Origin: Mesorhizobium sp.
Lineage (GTDB): Bacteria > Pseudomonadota > Alphaproteobacteria > Rhizobiales > Rhizobiaceae
DNA: 64,000 nt
Direction of reading: 5' to 3'
NCBI RefSeq assembly: GCF_023954305.1
Contig: NZ_JAMLIG010000001.1
Coordinates: 310,001 to 374,000 of the forward strand
In this document: positions 32,524 through 41,628 of the stretch, piece after piece
Layout: each line of letters starts with the position of its first letter
Numbering within the stretch: the stretch's first letter is position 1
Program-made: the position numbers and the translations under genes
The notes under the pieces: generated by a model
Seen by the model: the letters and a program-made list of their open reading frames with translations, nothing else
Told to the model about the DNA's origin: nothing
The model's database searches: none

Positions 32524-33093
32524 ATGTGTCTCGTCGCCGTGCCGCTCGCGGTTTCGGCGACCGGCGGCGAACGGCGACTCTGGTTCTCCGGCGCATACTC
32601 CTTCTCCGACGAGCTCGGCGGCTTCCTCATCCGCGGCGTTTCGGGCATCGGCACCAAGGCCGATCCGATCGTGATCGAGCAGGAGATGCTTTCGGCGAGT
32701 CCGGTGACGCTCGTCGTCCGCGTCGCGACCAGGATCCGAACCGACGGACCCGTCGGCGTCTTCGCGACCGGCATGCTGCATCTGCGCCTGCGCTCGCTGA
32801 ACAACAGCGGCGTCGCCTGGACGGAATACGAGTTCGAGCTTCAGGAGCAGCTCGGCATCCCCAGCGTCCATGGCGACGGGCTGTCGTTCGACCAGCGGCG
32901 GGTCAATCCCGAGAACCGCTCGTCCGATTCCTTCCGCATCCACGACACGGACTTCGAACCGCACGACCGCCTGGTCTTCTCCGAAGGCTATGTCGATCCG
33001 CTGGAGACGGCCGACTTCAAGTTCTTCGTCACCGATTTCACGCCGAAGCTCGAATTCTACATCCGCCAGGACCCGAGGATTCCGCTGTCCTGA
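32524..33093 (+). CDS. secreted conserved protein of unknown function
   Basis: A 189-residue product from ATG 32524 with a signal peptide (MCLVAVPLAVSATG). The mature part reads ERRLWFSGAYSFSDELGGFLIRGVSGIGTKADPIVIEQEM, LRSLNNSGVAWTEYEFELQEQLGIPS, FEPHDRLVFSEGYVDP, a beta-rich pattern. The same frame is open to TTG 32371, which would add 51 Arg-rich residues; no ribosome site supports it. Similar proteins are familiar from rhizobia as hypotheticals, but I know no function. Divergent from etfQO. Confidence 0.65.
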   Translation: MCLVAVPLAVSATGGERRLWFSGAYSFSDELGGFLIRGVSGIGTKADPIVIEQEMLSASPVTLVVRVATRIRTDGPVGVFATGMLHLRLRSLNNSGVAWTEYEFELQEQLGIPSVHGDGLSFDQRRVNPENRSSDSFRIHDTDFEPHDRLVFSEGYVDPLETADFKFFVTDFTPKLEFYIRQDPRIPLS

Positions 33094-33171
33094 CGCCGCG
33101 GAGGTTTACGCGGCACCCGCCGCGCCCTATTGATCGGACGAACCACGGCATAGGCCGTCGTCACCGGGATC

Positions 33172-34020
33172 ATGACTGATACGCCCCTCACCCGCGCCTC
33201 CCTCGAGGAGCTTCTGCGCTTCTACGCCGAAAGCGGTGTCGACGAGGCGCTCGAGGACGCGCCTGTCGACCGCTTCGCGCAGACGGCAACAGCCGCGCCG
33301 CCGCCCGCGCCGGCCGCTCTCCCGCCCAAGGCGTTCGAACCGCCGCGGCTGGAAGCCCCAGCCCGGCCGCCCGCGCCGGCGATCGCGCCGAGCGTGCCCG
33401 ACGAGGCGCAGGCCGCGCGTGCCCGCGACGCCGCACGCTCGGCCGCGTCCCTCGACGAGTTGAAGCAAATTCTGGCCGCCTTCGACGGCTGCAATTTGAA
33501 GTTCACCGCCAAGTCGCTGGTCTTTTCCGACGGCAATCCGGCTGCCCAGGTGATGTTCGTCGGCGAGGCACCGGGCCGCGAGGAGGATCTGGAGGGCCTG
33601 CCCTTCGTCGGCCGCTCGGGGCAACTGCTCGACCGGATGCTGGCCGCGATCGGGCTCGACCGCACCTCCGTCTACATCGCCAATGTCATCCCCTGGCGGC
33701 CGCCTGGCAACCGCGATCCCTCGCCCATGGAGACCGAAATCTGCCGCCCCTTCATCGAGCGTCAGATTGATTTGGTCGACCCGAAAGTGCTGGTCACGCT
33801 CGGCAATGCGTCGACCAAGGCGCTGCTCAGGACACAGACCGGCATCATGCGGCTGCGCGGGACGTGGAACAGCCATACGACAGGCTCCGGCATCGAGATT
33901 CCGCTGATGCCGACGCTGCATCCGGCCTATCTCTTGCGCAATCCTGCGCACAAGAAGCTCGCCTGGCGCGACTTTCTCGAAATCAAGGCGAGACTGCGCG
34001 AGTTCGGCGCGATCAGCTGA
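33172..34020 (+). CDS. family 4-like uracil-DNA glycosylase lacking part of the Fe-S cysteines
   Basis: A 282-residue DNA repair enzyme. Residues 1-90 are a Pro/Ala-rich extension. The domain has MFVGEAPGREEDLEGLPFVGRSGQLLDRML (129-156, in outline), VYIANVIPWRPPGNR, VLVTLGNASTKALL and MPTLHPAYLLRN. It removes uracil from DNA. Classical family 4 enzymes bind a [4Fe-4S] cluster by four cysteines; here only Cys107 (FDGCNLK) and Cys191 (EICRPF) remain, so a cluster is unlikely. This resembles the cluster-free class described from Bradyrhizobium, as I recall. Start ATG 33172. Confidence 0.88.
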   Translation: MTDTPLTRASLEELLRFYAESGVDEALEDAPVDRFAQTATAAPPPAPAALPPKAFEPPRLEAPARPPAPAIAPSVPDEAQAARARDAARSAASLDELKQILAAFDGCNLKFTAKSLVFSDGNPAAQVMFVGEAPGREEDLEGLPFVGRSGQLLDRMLAAIGLDRTSVYIANVIPWRPPGNRDPSPMETEICRPFIERQIDLVDPKVLVTLGNASTKALLRTQTGIMRLRGTWNSHTTGSGIEIPLMPTLHPAYLLRNPAHKKLAWRDFLEIKARLREFGAIS

Positions 34021-34033
34021 TCCCCGGCACACG

Positions 34034-34061
34034 AAAGCCGGGGAGCGCCCTCCCCGGCTTT
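34034..34061. terminator. bidirectional terminator
   Basis: AAAGCCGGGGA-GCGCCC-TCCCCGGCTTT, perfect 11-bp arms flanked by A and T runs, between the convergent glycosylase and four-helix membrane protein genes. Confidence 0.92.
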
Positions 34062-34079
34062 GGGTCTGCGCAGATCGCC

Positions 34080-34475
34080 TCAGGCAGTGGCCCCGGCGCG
34101 ACGCATCGCGCCAATCTGCAGCGCGACGAACAGCGCCACGGTCAGCGCCTGCGCGGTGATGAAGAGCACGCCGAGCAGGCTCGGCTGGACGATGCCGGCA
34201 ATCACGATGCCGAAGCTCGCCGCCACCCAGAGCGCGTTGATGCCGATCACGTCGAGCATCATCATCCGGGAAATCGTATCCCGCCGCGCGAGGATGACGA
34301 GCGCCGCGCACCATGGCAGGAGAACGATGCCCGCCCAGAACAGGAGGTCGGCCGGCAGCGCCAGCCAGGGCGACAGGAGCGAGGCTCCGGCGGCCATGAC
34401 GACACCCGCGGCGCCGCTGACGAGACTGTCGAGGAGAAGCACATTGCGGACGTAGGGAGTGATGGCGATGGACAT
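34080..34475 (-). CDS. four-helix membrane protein of unknown function
   Basis: A 131-residue protein with four predicted transmembrane helices (VLLLDSLVSGAAGVVMAAGASL, LLFWAGIVLLPWCAALVIL, LDVIGINALWVAASFGIVIAG, VLFITAQALTVALFVALQIG). GGAAAGGA precedes ATG 34475, so the longer in-frame start at 34574 is rejected. It is divergent from an XRE regulator across a palindrome and so is its probable target. No family recognised with certainty. Confidence 0.75.
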   Translation of the reverse strand: MSIAITPYVRNVLLLDSLVSGAAGVVMAAGASLLSPWLALPADLLFWAGIVLLPWCAALVILARRDTISRMMMLDVIGINALWVAASFGIVIAGIVQPSLLGVLFITAQALTVALFVALQIGAMRRAGATA

Positions 34476-34541
34476 GTTGAGATCCTTTCCGTTGCACCGG
34501 CATCGACCGGATTGCCGCGGATCATTGACCGCCGGCGTCGC

Positions 34542-34561
34542 CCTGGCGATTACGCGCCAGG
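34542..34561. promoter_or_regulatory. operator-like palindrome between divergent genes
   Basis: CCTGGCG-ATTACG-CGCCAGG, perfect 7-bp arms, in the 124-base gap between the four-helix protein and the XRE regulator. Suggested site for the XRE protein itself. Confidence 0.5.
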
Positions 34562-34599
34562 TAATGGAAGCCATTCCCGAACCGCGCTAGCTTCTCGAC

Positions 34600-35409
34600 A
34601 TGGACACGCCCCACCCTTCCCTCGGCCACCTGCTGCGCGAATGGCGCGGTCGCCGCCGCATGAGCCAGCTCGATCTCGCGCTCGAGGCCGAAATCTCGCA
34701 GCGGCATCTGAGTTTCCTCGAAAGCGGTCGCGCCACCCCGTCGCGCGACATGGTGATCCGGCTCGCCGAGCGGCTCGACCTGCCGCTGCGCCAGCGCAAC
34801 CGGATGCTGCTCGCCGCCGGCTACGCACCCACCTATCCCGAGCGGCCGGTGGACGACGAAGCCTTCGGGCCGGCGCTGGAGGCGATCGAGCGCGTTCTGA
34901 CCGCGCACGAGCCGAATCCGGCACTCGCCGTCGACGGCTGCTGGAACCTGATCCGCGGCAACGCGGCGATCGCGCCGTTTCTAGAAGCTGTGGAAGAGAC
35001 GAGCCTGCTCGAACCGCCGGTCAACGTGCTCAGGCTCAGCCTCCATCCCGGTGGTCTCGCGCCGAGGATCGAGAACCTGGCCGAATGGCGCGCGCATGTG
35101 CTGGAGCGGCTGAGACGGCTGGCGGCCGAAAGCGGCAACCCGCAGGTCGCCGACCTCGAGGCGGAGCTGCGCGCCTATCCGGGCCGCTCGAGTGCGGGGC
35201 CGGTCAGGCACGACTATTCGAACATCGCCGTGCCGTTGCGAATCCAGGCGGCGGGCACGAGCCTGTCCTTCATCTCGACGGTCACCGTCTTCGGCACGCC
35301 GCTCGACGTGACGGTGTCGGAGATCGCGATCGAGTCGTTCTTCCCGGCCGATGCGCAGACCGCCGAGGCACTGCGCGCGCTGGCTGCGGCGAGAGACGCC
35401 GCGGCCTGA
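34600..35409 (+). CDS. XRE-family regulator with MmyB-like ligand domain
   Basis: A 269-residue regulator. N-terminal Cro/C1-type helix-turn-helix (about 7-65): LGHLLREWRGRRRMSQLDLALEAEISQRHLSFLESGRATPSRDMV in outline. The C-terminal part (about 85-260) is of the MmyB-like, PAS-related type that may bind fatty acids or similar ligands, with WNLIRGNAAIAPF and VNVLRLSLHPGGLAPRIENLAEW. It probably controls the divergent four-helix membrane protein and itself through the palindrome between them. Confidence 0.87.
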   Translation: MDTPHPSLGHLLREWRGRRRMSQLDLALEAEISQRHLSFLESGRATPSRDMVIRLAERLDLPLRQRNRMLLAAGYAPTYPERPVDDEAFGPALEAIERVLTAHEPNPALAVDGCWNLIRGNAAIAPFLEAVEETSLLEPPVNVLRLSLHPGGLAPRIENLAEWRAHVLERLRRLAAESGNPQVADLEAELRAYPGRSSAGPVRHDYSNIAVPLRIQAAGTSLSFISTVTVFGTPLDVTVSEIAIESFFPADAQTAEALRALAAARDAAA

Positions 35410-35414
35410 TCGCG

Positions 35415-36341
35415 CTATTGCGGCGGCGTGACCTTGCGCGCCTTGCCGCGTTCGAGGCCGAGGCGCTGCTCGCGCCAGATGATCATCAGCCCGGAGCCGA
35501 CGACGATCGCGCCGCCGACGATCGAGTGGATGGTCGGGATGTCCGCGAACAGCAGATAGCCCACCACCAGGCCGAACAGGATCGAGCTGTATTCGAACGG
35601 CGCGACAGTGGCGACGCTGGCATAGCGATAGGCCTCCGTCATCAGCACCTGAGCGATGCCGCCGCAGATACCGCTCATGACGAGGAAAAAGAGCTGCCAG
35701 CCGGTGAGCGGTGCCCAGCCGAACGGGATGGTCAGCAGGCCGGCTATGGAGGCGGTCAAGGAGAACCAGATCACGACCGTGGACGACTTGTCCGTCGCAA
35801 CGAGCGCGCGCACCTGCAGCAACGCAACCGCGGAGATGGCGGCTGCCGTGATGGCGGCGACCACGCCAAGCGCCTCGGCGCTGCCCATACCTTCGTCCGA
35901 AGCGAAAAGGGTCAGCTTCGGCCAGGAGATGATGAGCACGCCGAGAAAGCCGACCGCGACGGCCGTCCAGCGAAAGAAGCGCACCTTTTCGCCCAGAACG
36001 AGCGCGCTGATGACGACGACCAGCAATGGCTGGGCATAGTTCAGCATGATCGCTTCGGGCAGCGGCAGGCGCGTCAGCGCGAAAAACCCGAGCGCCATTG
36101 AGGAGACGCCGACGATGCCGCGCACGATGTGGCGGCCCGGACGAGCGGTACGGAATCCGGTTCTCAACTCTCCCGTCCATGCCAGCAGGATCAGGATCGG
36201 CACCATCGCGAAGAAGGAACGGTAAAACACGATCTGCCCGGCCGGCACGATGCCCGCCAGTTTGATGAAGGACTGCATCCCGACGAACACCGCGATGGAT
36301 GTTACCTTGAGCAGGATCGCGGCCAGAGGCCGCGAGATCAT
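35415..36341 (-). CDS. EamA/DMT-family transporter
   Basis: A 308-residue integral membrane protein with about ten transmembrane helices in two EamA repeats (SIAVFVGMQSFIKLAGIVPAGQIVFYRSFFAMVPILILLAW in the first; LLGGI-like AYRYASVATVAPFEYSSILFGLVVGYLLF in the second). Drug/metabolite transporters export amino acids or metabolites; the substrate is unknown. Start ATG 36341 lies 18 bases after the stop of the molybdenum hydroxylase gene, so they form one transcript; GTG 36356 is an alternative start. Confidence 0.88.
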   Translation of the reverse strand: MISRPLAAILLKVTSIAVFVGMQSFIKLAGIVPAGQIVFYRSFFAMVPILILLAWTGELRTGFRTARPGRHIVRGIVGVSSMALGFFALTRLPLPEAIMLNYAQPLLVVVISALVLGEKVRFFRWTAVAVGFLGVLIISWPKLTLFASDEGMGSAEALGVVAAITAAAISAVALLQVRALVATDKSSTVVIWFSLTASIAGLLTIPFGWAPLTGWQLFFLVMSGICGGIAQVLMTEAYRYASVATVAPFEYSSILFGLVVGYLLFADIPTIHSIVGGAIVVGSGLMIIWREQRLGLERGKARKVTPPQ

Positions 36342-36358
36342 CGAGTGCTCGGCCACTG

Positions 36359-38659
36359 TCAGGCCGCGTCCTGGATCGCCTGCCAGACCCTCAGCGGCGT
36401 CGCCGGCATCTCGATATGGCCGATGCCGTGGCCGCGCCACAACGCGTCCGTCACCGCGTTCATCACCGCCGGCGTCGCGCCGATCGTGCCGGCCTCGCCC
36501 GCTCCCTTGATGCCGAGCGCATTGGTTGTCGAGGGCACGTTGCGCGTCGAGAAATCGATGAACGGCAGAAGATCGGCGCGCGGCATACCGTAGTCCATGA
36601 AGCTTGCCGTCAGCAATTGTCCGTCCTCGCCATAGACCGTGTCCTCGGTCAGCGCCTGGCCCATGCCCTGCACCACGCCGCCATGCACCTGGCCGGCGAG
36701 CAGGATCGGATTCACCACCGCTCCGAAATCGTCGACGATCGTATAGCGCAGGATCTCGATCGTGCCGGTCGCCGGATCGATCTCCACCTCGCAGATGTGG
36801 GTGCCGTTCGGATAGGTCGCCTCGCCCTGGACGAACTCGCCGAAGCCCTTGAGATCGTCCGGATTCTTCGCGGCCTTCGCAATCGCGGAGAAATCCAGCG
36901 CGCGGTCGGTGCCGACGATGCGCGCCGTGCCGTCGATCAGTTCGATGTCGGCGGCGCCGGCTTCCAGTTCGTCGGCCGCGATCTTCTTGATCTTCTCGGC
37001 CAGGTTCTCGCCGGCATAGGCCGCGGAGACGCCGCCGAGCGGGATCGAGCGCGAGCCGCCGGTGCCGCCGCCCTTGGCGAGCTCGTCGGTATCTCCCTGC
37101 CGCACGATTATCTTCTCGATCGGCAGGTTGAGCTTTTCGGCGACGAACTGCGAATAGGCCGTGGCGTGCCCTTGGCCGTTGGTCTGCGTGCCGATGAACA
37201 ACGTCACCGTGCCGTCGCCGTTGAGCGTGAGGTGGGCAGCCTCCGAGCCCGCGAAGGCGCAGGCTTCGACATAGGTCGCCATGCCGATGCCGCGCAGCTT
37301 GCCGGCCTGCTTCGAGGCCTTCAGTCGAGCCTCGAAGCCGTTCCAGTCGGCCCGTTCCAGCGCCAGCGTCATGTGGCCGTCGAACTCGCCGACGTCGTAT
37401 TTGCGCCCGGTTGCGGTCGTGTAGGGAAACTGCTCGGGCCGGATGAAGTTGCGGCGCCGGATCTCCGCCGGCGACAGGTTCATGTCGCGGGCGCAGGCAT
37501 CGACCAGCTTCTCCAGCAGATACGCCGCCTCGGGACGGCCCGCGCCACGATAGGCGTCGACCGGGCAGGTATTGGTGTAGACGCCGTCGATCCCGACATG
37601 CAGTGCCTTGATGTCGTACACGCCGGTCGACATCGTCGCCCCGATATAGGGGATATAGGGCCCGTACTGGGAGCAATATGCGCCGAGGTTGGCGGCGAGG
37701 CTCACCCGAAGGCCGAGGAAACGCCCATCGGCGTCCATCGCCATCTCGGCCTCGACCTCGTTGTCGCGGCCCTGCGCGTCGGTCAGGAAGTGCTCGGTGC
37801 GGTCGCCTGTCCACTTGACCGGCCGGCCGAGGCGCCGCGCAGCCTCCAGCACCAGCGCATATTCGCGGTAGACGAAGGTCTTGGGTCCGAACCCGCCGCC
37901 GACGTCGGGCGTGACGACACGCAGGCCGGTCGGCTGGATGCCGAGCACCCCGGCGAGGATCTGCTGCATCGAATGGACGCCCTGCGAGCCCACCGTCAGG
38001 ACGAGACGCTTCTCCTCGTCGTTCCATTCGGCAAGTGCTGCGCGCGCCTCCATGTAGTTGCAGACCAGCCGGTTGTTGCGGAAGGCCACCTTGGTGACAT
38101 GCTTCGCCGCGGCGAAAGCGGCATCCGCTTTCGCCTTGTTGCCCAACTCGTAGCGGAAGGCGCGGTTGCTGCCGTGCTCCGGCCAGACCAGCGGAGCATC
38201 CGCGTCGAGCGCCCGCGCCATCAGCGCGACGGGCTCCAGGTCCTCATAGTCGATCTCGATCAGTTCCGCCGCGTCCTGGGCGAGCGCGCGGCTCTCGGCG
38301 ACGACGCAGGCCACCGCGTCGCCGACATAGGCGACCTCGTCCCGGCACAGGATCGGGATGCTGCGGGCCTTGGCGCGCGTTCCGTCCGGCTGCTTCTGCA
38401 TCACGCCCGACTTCAGGTCGCCGAGTTCGGCGATGTCAGAGCCGGTCAGCACCAGGTGCACGCCGGGCGCTTTGCTGGCCGCATCGGTCGAGACGATCTT
38501 GAACTTCGCCCGCGCGGTCGGCGAGCGCAGCACGTAGAGATGCAGCGTCCCCGCGGGTGCGAAATCGTCGGTGTAGCGGCCGCGCCCGACGATGAACGCG
38601 TCGTCCTCCTTGCGCAGCACGGATGCGCCCATTCCAAACTTGGGAGTTTGAACTGTCAT
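36359..38659 (-). CDS. CoxL-like molybdenum hydroxylase large subunit (form II type)
   Basis: A 766-residue molybdopterin-binding subunit of the xanthine dehydrogenase/aldehyde oxidase family: FIVGRGRYTDDF near the N-terminus, VVTPDVGGGFGPKTFVYREYAL, GQGHATAYSQFVAEKL, and an active-site loop DAYRGAGRPEA near residue 367. True CO dehydrogenase has AYRCSFR there, so this is not a CO dehydrogenase but a form II relative with unknown substrate. The expected medium (FAD) and small (2Fe-2S) subunit genes are not adjacent. GAGGA ahead of ATG 38659 decides the start. Confidence 0.88.
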   Translation of the reverse strand: MTVQTPKFGMGASVLRKEDDAFIVGRGRYTDDFAPAGTLHLYVLRSPTARAKFKIVSTDAASKAPGVHLVLTGSDIAELGDLKSGVMQKQPDGTRAKARSIPILCRDEVAYVGDAVACVVAESRALAQDAAELIEIDYEDLEPVALMARALDADAPLVWPEHGSNRAFRYELGNKAKADAAFAAAKHVTKVAFRNNRLVCNYMEARAALAEWNDEEKRLVLTVGSQGVHSMQQILAGVLGIQPTGLRVVTPDVGGGFGPKTFVYREYALVLEAARRLGRPVKWTGDRTEHFLTDAQGRDNEVEAEMAMDADGRFLGLRVSLAANLGAYCSQYGPYIPYIGATMSTGVYDIKALHVGIDGVYTNTCPVDAYRGAGRPEAAYLLEKLVDACARDMNLSPAEIRRRNFIRPEQFPYTTATGRKYDVGEFDGHMTLALERADWNGFEARLKASKQAGKLRGIGMATYVEACAFAGSEAAHLTLNGDGTVTLFIGTQTNGQGHATAYSQFVAEKLNLPIEKIIVRQGDTDELAKGGGTGGSRSIPLGGVSAAYAGENLAEKIKKIAADELEAGAADIELIDGTARIVGTDRALDFSAIAKAAKNPDDLKGFGEFVQGEATYPNGTHICEVEIDPATGTIEILRYTIVDDFGAVVNPILLAGQVHGGVVQGMGQALTEDTVYGEDGQLLTASFMDYGMPRADLLPFIDFSTRNVPSTTNALGIKGAGEAGTIGATPAVMNAVTDALWRGHGIGHIEMPATPLRVWQAIQDAA

Positions 38660-38818
38660 GGTCATTCCTCGCGGGATATCGGCGAATGCGGGCGTGGGCC
38701 TCGAGCGGGTTGAGTTTTGACGAGCCCCGGTTTCGTGTAAAGACCTAGCATACCACTTTGTCGCGCCAACGGGTTGACCTTGTTGGACCACGCGGCGAGC
38801 TTGCACGGAAATTGCGGA

Positions 38819-41464
38819 ATGCGGACAGATACAGGCCAGGTATTCAGGCTCGAGGACTATCGCCCGAGCGACTGGCTCATCCCTCGGACATCGCTGACCT
38901 TCCGGCTCGACCCCGACCGCACCCGCGTCATTGCCGACCTGACGATCGAACGCCGCGCGGGCGCCGCGCCATCCTCTCCGCTCGTGCTCGACGGCGACGG
39001 AATCGCCCTCCTCGCGGTCTTCATCGACGGCGAGGCGCTCGAAGCCGGCGCGTACGAGGCGACCGGACAGCAGCTCACCCTGCATAGGCCGCCCCACGGT
39101 CCGAGCTTTCGGCTGACCATCGAGACCGAGACCGCGCCCGCCGCGAACACCGCGCTGATGGGCCTCTACCGGTCCAACGGCAACTACTGCACCCAGTGCG
39201 AGGCGGAGGGGTTCCGGCGCATCACCTATTTCCTCGACCGGCCCGACGTCCTTTCCGTCTATACCGTGCGAATCGAAGCGCGGCGCGAGGAAGCGCCGCT
39301 GCTGCTTGCCAACGGCAATCCGGCTGCGACGGGCGACCTTCCGGACGGCTGGCACTTCGCCGAGTGGTTCGATCCGCACCCCAAGCCGTCCTATCTGTTC
39401 GCGCTCGTCGCGGGCGACCTCGCCGAAGTGTCCGACGCCTTCGTCACCCGCTCGGGCCGCAAGGTGCGGCTCGGCATCTTCGTCGAGCACGGCAAGCAGG
39501 ACCGTGCCGCCTATGCGATGGATGCATTGAAGCGTTCGATGCGCTGGGACGAGGAAACCTTCGGCCGCGAATACGATCTCGACGTCTTCAACATCGTCGC
39601 CGTGTCCGATTTCAACATGGGGGCAATGGAGAACAAGGGTCTCAACATCTTCAACGACAAATACGTGCTGGCCGACCGCGAGACGGCGACGGACACCGAC
39701 TTCGCCAACATCGAGGCGATCATCGCGCATGAATATTTCCACAATTGGACAGGCAATAGAATCACTTGCCGAGACTGGTTCCAGCTCTGCCTGAAGGAAG
39801 GCCTGACCGTCTTCCGCGATCACGAGTTCTCGGCGGACGAGCGCTCCCGTGCGGTCGAACGCATCGCCGACGTGCGCACGCTGCGCGCGCACCAGTTCCC
39901 GGAGGACCAGGGGCCGCTGGCGCATCCGGTGCGCCCGCGCCGCTACCGCGAGATCAACAATTTCTACACGGCCACCGTCTACGAGAAGGGCGCGGAGGTG
40001 GTCGGCATGATCCGCACCATCCTCGGCCGCGAGACCTTCAGGCGCGGGATGGACCTCTATTTCGAGCGCCACGACGGAGAGGCCGCGACGATCGAGGATT
40101 TCCTCAAGGTCTTCGAAGACGTCTCCGGCAAGGACCTGTCGCAGTTCTCGCTTTGGTATCACCAGGCCGGGACGCCGAACCTCACCGTGTCGGCGGCGCA
40201 TGATCCCAATGCCGCGGCGCTGACCCTGGAAATCGAACAGTCGGTTCCGCCCACGCCCGGCGAGAGCCGCAAGAAGGCGATGCACATCCCGCTTGCCTTC
40301 GGCCTCGTCGGCGCCGACGGCAGCGACGTCGCCTGCTCCTCGGTCAGCGGCGCCACCGTCGAGGACGGCGTCATCCACCTGAAGAAGCGCCGGCACGTCA
40401 TCCGGTTCGAGGGTGTGCCCGAACGCCCGGCGATCTCCCTCAACCGCGGCTTCTCCGCGCCGGTGACCATCACCTTCGACCAGCCGCTGGACGAGCGGAT
40501 GCATCTGGCGCGCAACGATGGCGATCTCTATTCGCGCTGGCAGGCCCTGACCGGGCTGATGACCGGCACGCTGATCGAGGCAGCGGCTGCGATCCGCGGC
40601 GGCAAGGCGCCGAAGATCGCGGCGGAACTTGCCCGGATCTGCCTGGAGACGGTGCGCAGCCAGGCGCTGGAACCCGCCTACAAGGCGCTGGCGCTGACAC
40701 TTCCGGCGGAAGCCGACATCGCCCGCGAGATCGGCATGATGATCGATCCCGACGCGATCCTTCGCGCACGCAACCTGCTTGCGGCGACGATCGCGGCGGC
40801 GAACGGCGAGGCATTCCGCGCCGCCTATGACGAGCTGGAGGATGGTGGAGCCTATTCGCCCGATGCGGCGAGCGCCGGACGGCGCGCGCTGCGCAACGCC
40901 ATGCTCGACTATGTGACGCTATCCAGCGGCGCGCCGGACCATGCTTCGCGCCAGTATCACAGCGCCGGCAACATGACCGACCGGGCGGCGGCGCTTGCCG
41001 TCCTGGCCATGCGCCATCCGGACTCCGCCGAGACGTCCGACGCCCTCGCGCATTTCGAGGCGAGGTTCGGCAGCGACGCGCTGGTGATGGACAAATGGTT
41101 CCAGATCCAGGCGATGGCGCCCGGCGAAGGGGCCGTCGACCGCGTTCGCGCGCTGATGACGCATCCGGCCTTCTCGCTCGGCAACCCGAACCGGGTGCGC
41201 GCGCTGATCGGCACCTTTACGACCGCCAACCAGACGGGCTTCCACCGGGCTGACGGCGCCGGCTACGAGCTGCTGGCCGAGATCGCGTTGTCCGTCGATC
41301 CGAAAAACCCTCAGCTTTCGGCTCGGCTTGCGACAGCCTTCCGCTCGTGGAGGTCGCTCGAGGACGGCCGCCGCGAGCATGCGCGCGCCACCCTCTCCCG
41401 CATCAAGGCGACGGCGACGTTGTCGGCCGACCTGCGCGACATCGTCGAGCGGACGCTTGCCTGA
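38819..41464 (+). CDS. pepN: aminopeptidase N (M1 family)
   Basis: An 881-residue M1 metallopeptidase that removes N-terminal amino acids from peptides in the cytosol. GAMENKGLNIF (about 267-277) is the exopeptidase motif, and HEYFHNWTGNRITCRDWFQLCLKEGLTVFRD (in outline, from about 303) has the zinc ligands HExxH and the downstream Glu. The C-terminal helical domain follows the E. coli PepN type (length about 870). Start ATG 38819 is chosen because it matches the family N-terminus (VFRLEDYRPSDWLIP); a TTG 45 bases upstream is in frame. Confidence 0.95.
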   Translation: MRTDTGQVFRLEDYRPSDWLIPRTSLTFRLDPDRTRVIADLTIERRAGAAPSSPLVLDGDGIALLAVFIDGEALEAGAYEATGQQLTLHRPPHGPSFRLTIETETAPAANTALMGLYRSNGNYCTQCEAEGFRRITYFLDRPDVLSVYTVRIEARREEAPLLLANGNPAATGDLPDGWHFAEWFDPHPKPSYLFALVAGDLAEVSDAFVTRSGRKVRLGIFVEHGKQDRAAYAMDALKRSMRWDEETFGREYDLDVFNIVAVSDFNMGAMENKGLNIFNDKYVLADRETATDTDFANIEAIIAHEYFHNWTGNRITCRDWFQLCLKEGLTVFRDHEFSADERSRAVERIADVRTLRAHQFPEDQGPLAHPVRPRRYREINNFYTATVYEKGAEVVGMIRTILGRETFRRGMDLYFERHDGEAATIEDFLKVFEDVSGKDLSQFSLWYHQAGTPNLTVSAAHDPNAAALTLEIEQSVPPTPGESRKKAMHIPLAFGLVGADGSDVACSSVSGATVEDGVIHLKKRRHVIRFEGVPERPAISLNRGFSAPVTITFDQPLDERMHLARNDGDLYSRWQALTGLMTGTLIEAAAAIRGGKAPKIAAELARICLETVRSQALEPAYKALALTLPAEADIAREIGMMIDPDAILRARNLLAATIAAANGEAFRAAYDELEDGGAYSPDAASAGRRALRNAMLDYVTLSSGAPDHASRQYHSAGNMTDRAAALAVLAMRHPDSAETSDALAHFEARFGSDALVMDKWFQIQAMAPGEGAVDRVRALMTHPAFSLGNPNRVRALIGTFTTANQTGFHRADGAGYELLAEIALSVDPKNPQLSARLATAFRSWRSLEDGRREHARATLSRIKATATLSADLRDIVERTLA

Positions 41465-41628
41465 AAACCCTGCTCTTCCTGGTCTTTTTCGCCCTCATTC
41501 CGGAATTCGTGAAGAATTCCTGAACGGGCCACTGGACAAGCCGAATCACCTTTGATTCTTATATGGCGATTCGGATGTGCGGCGTTTCCGAAGAATAGCC
41601 AGAAAAACAATTTTTGCGGGGCCCTTCA

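Noticed and set aside
35415..38027. 870-codon frame suggesting a CoxL-EamA fusion
   Set aside because: Only the last 308 residues are the transporter; the first part is the hydroxylase gene read in the wrong frame, and both genes have their own start and stop.
36359..38659. Carbon monoxide dehydrogenase
   Set aside because: The active-site loop is AYRGAGR, not the AYRCSFR needed for the Cu-Mo CO dehydrogenase.
36359..40504. Frame extending the CoxL-like protein to 1381 residues
   Set aside because: The added N-terminal part is antisense to pepN; the start at 38659 has a good ribosome site and the family N-terminus.
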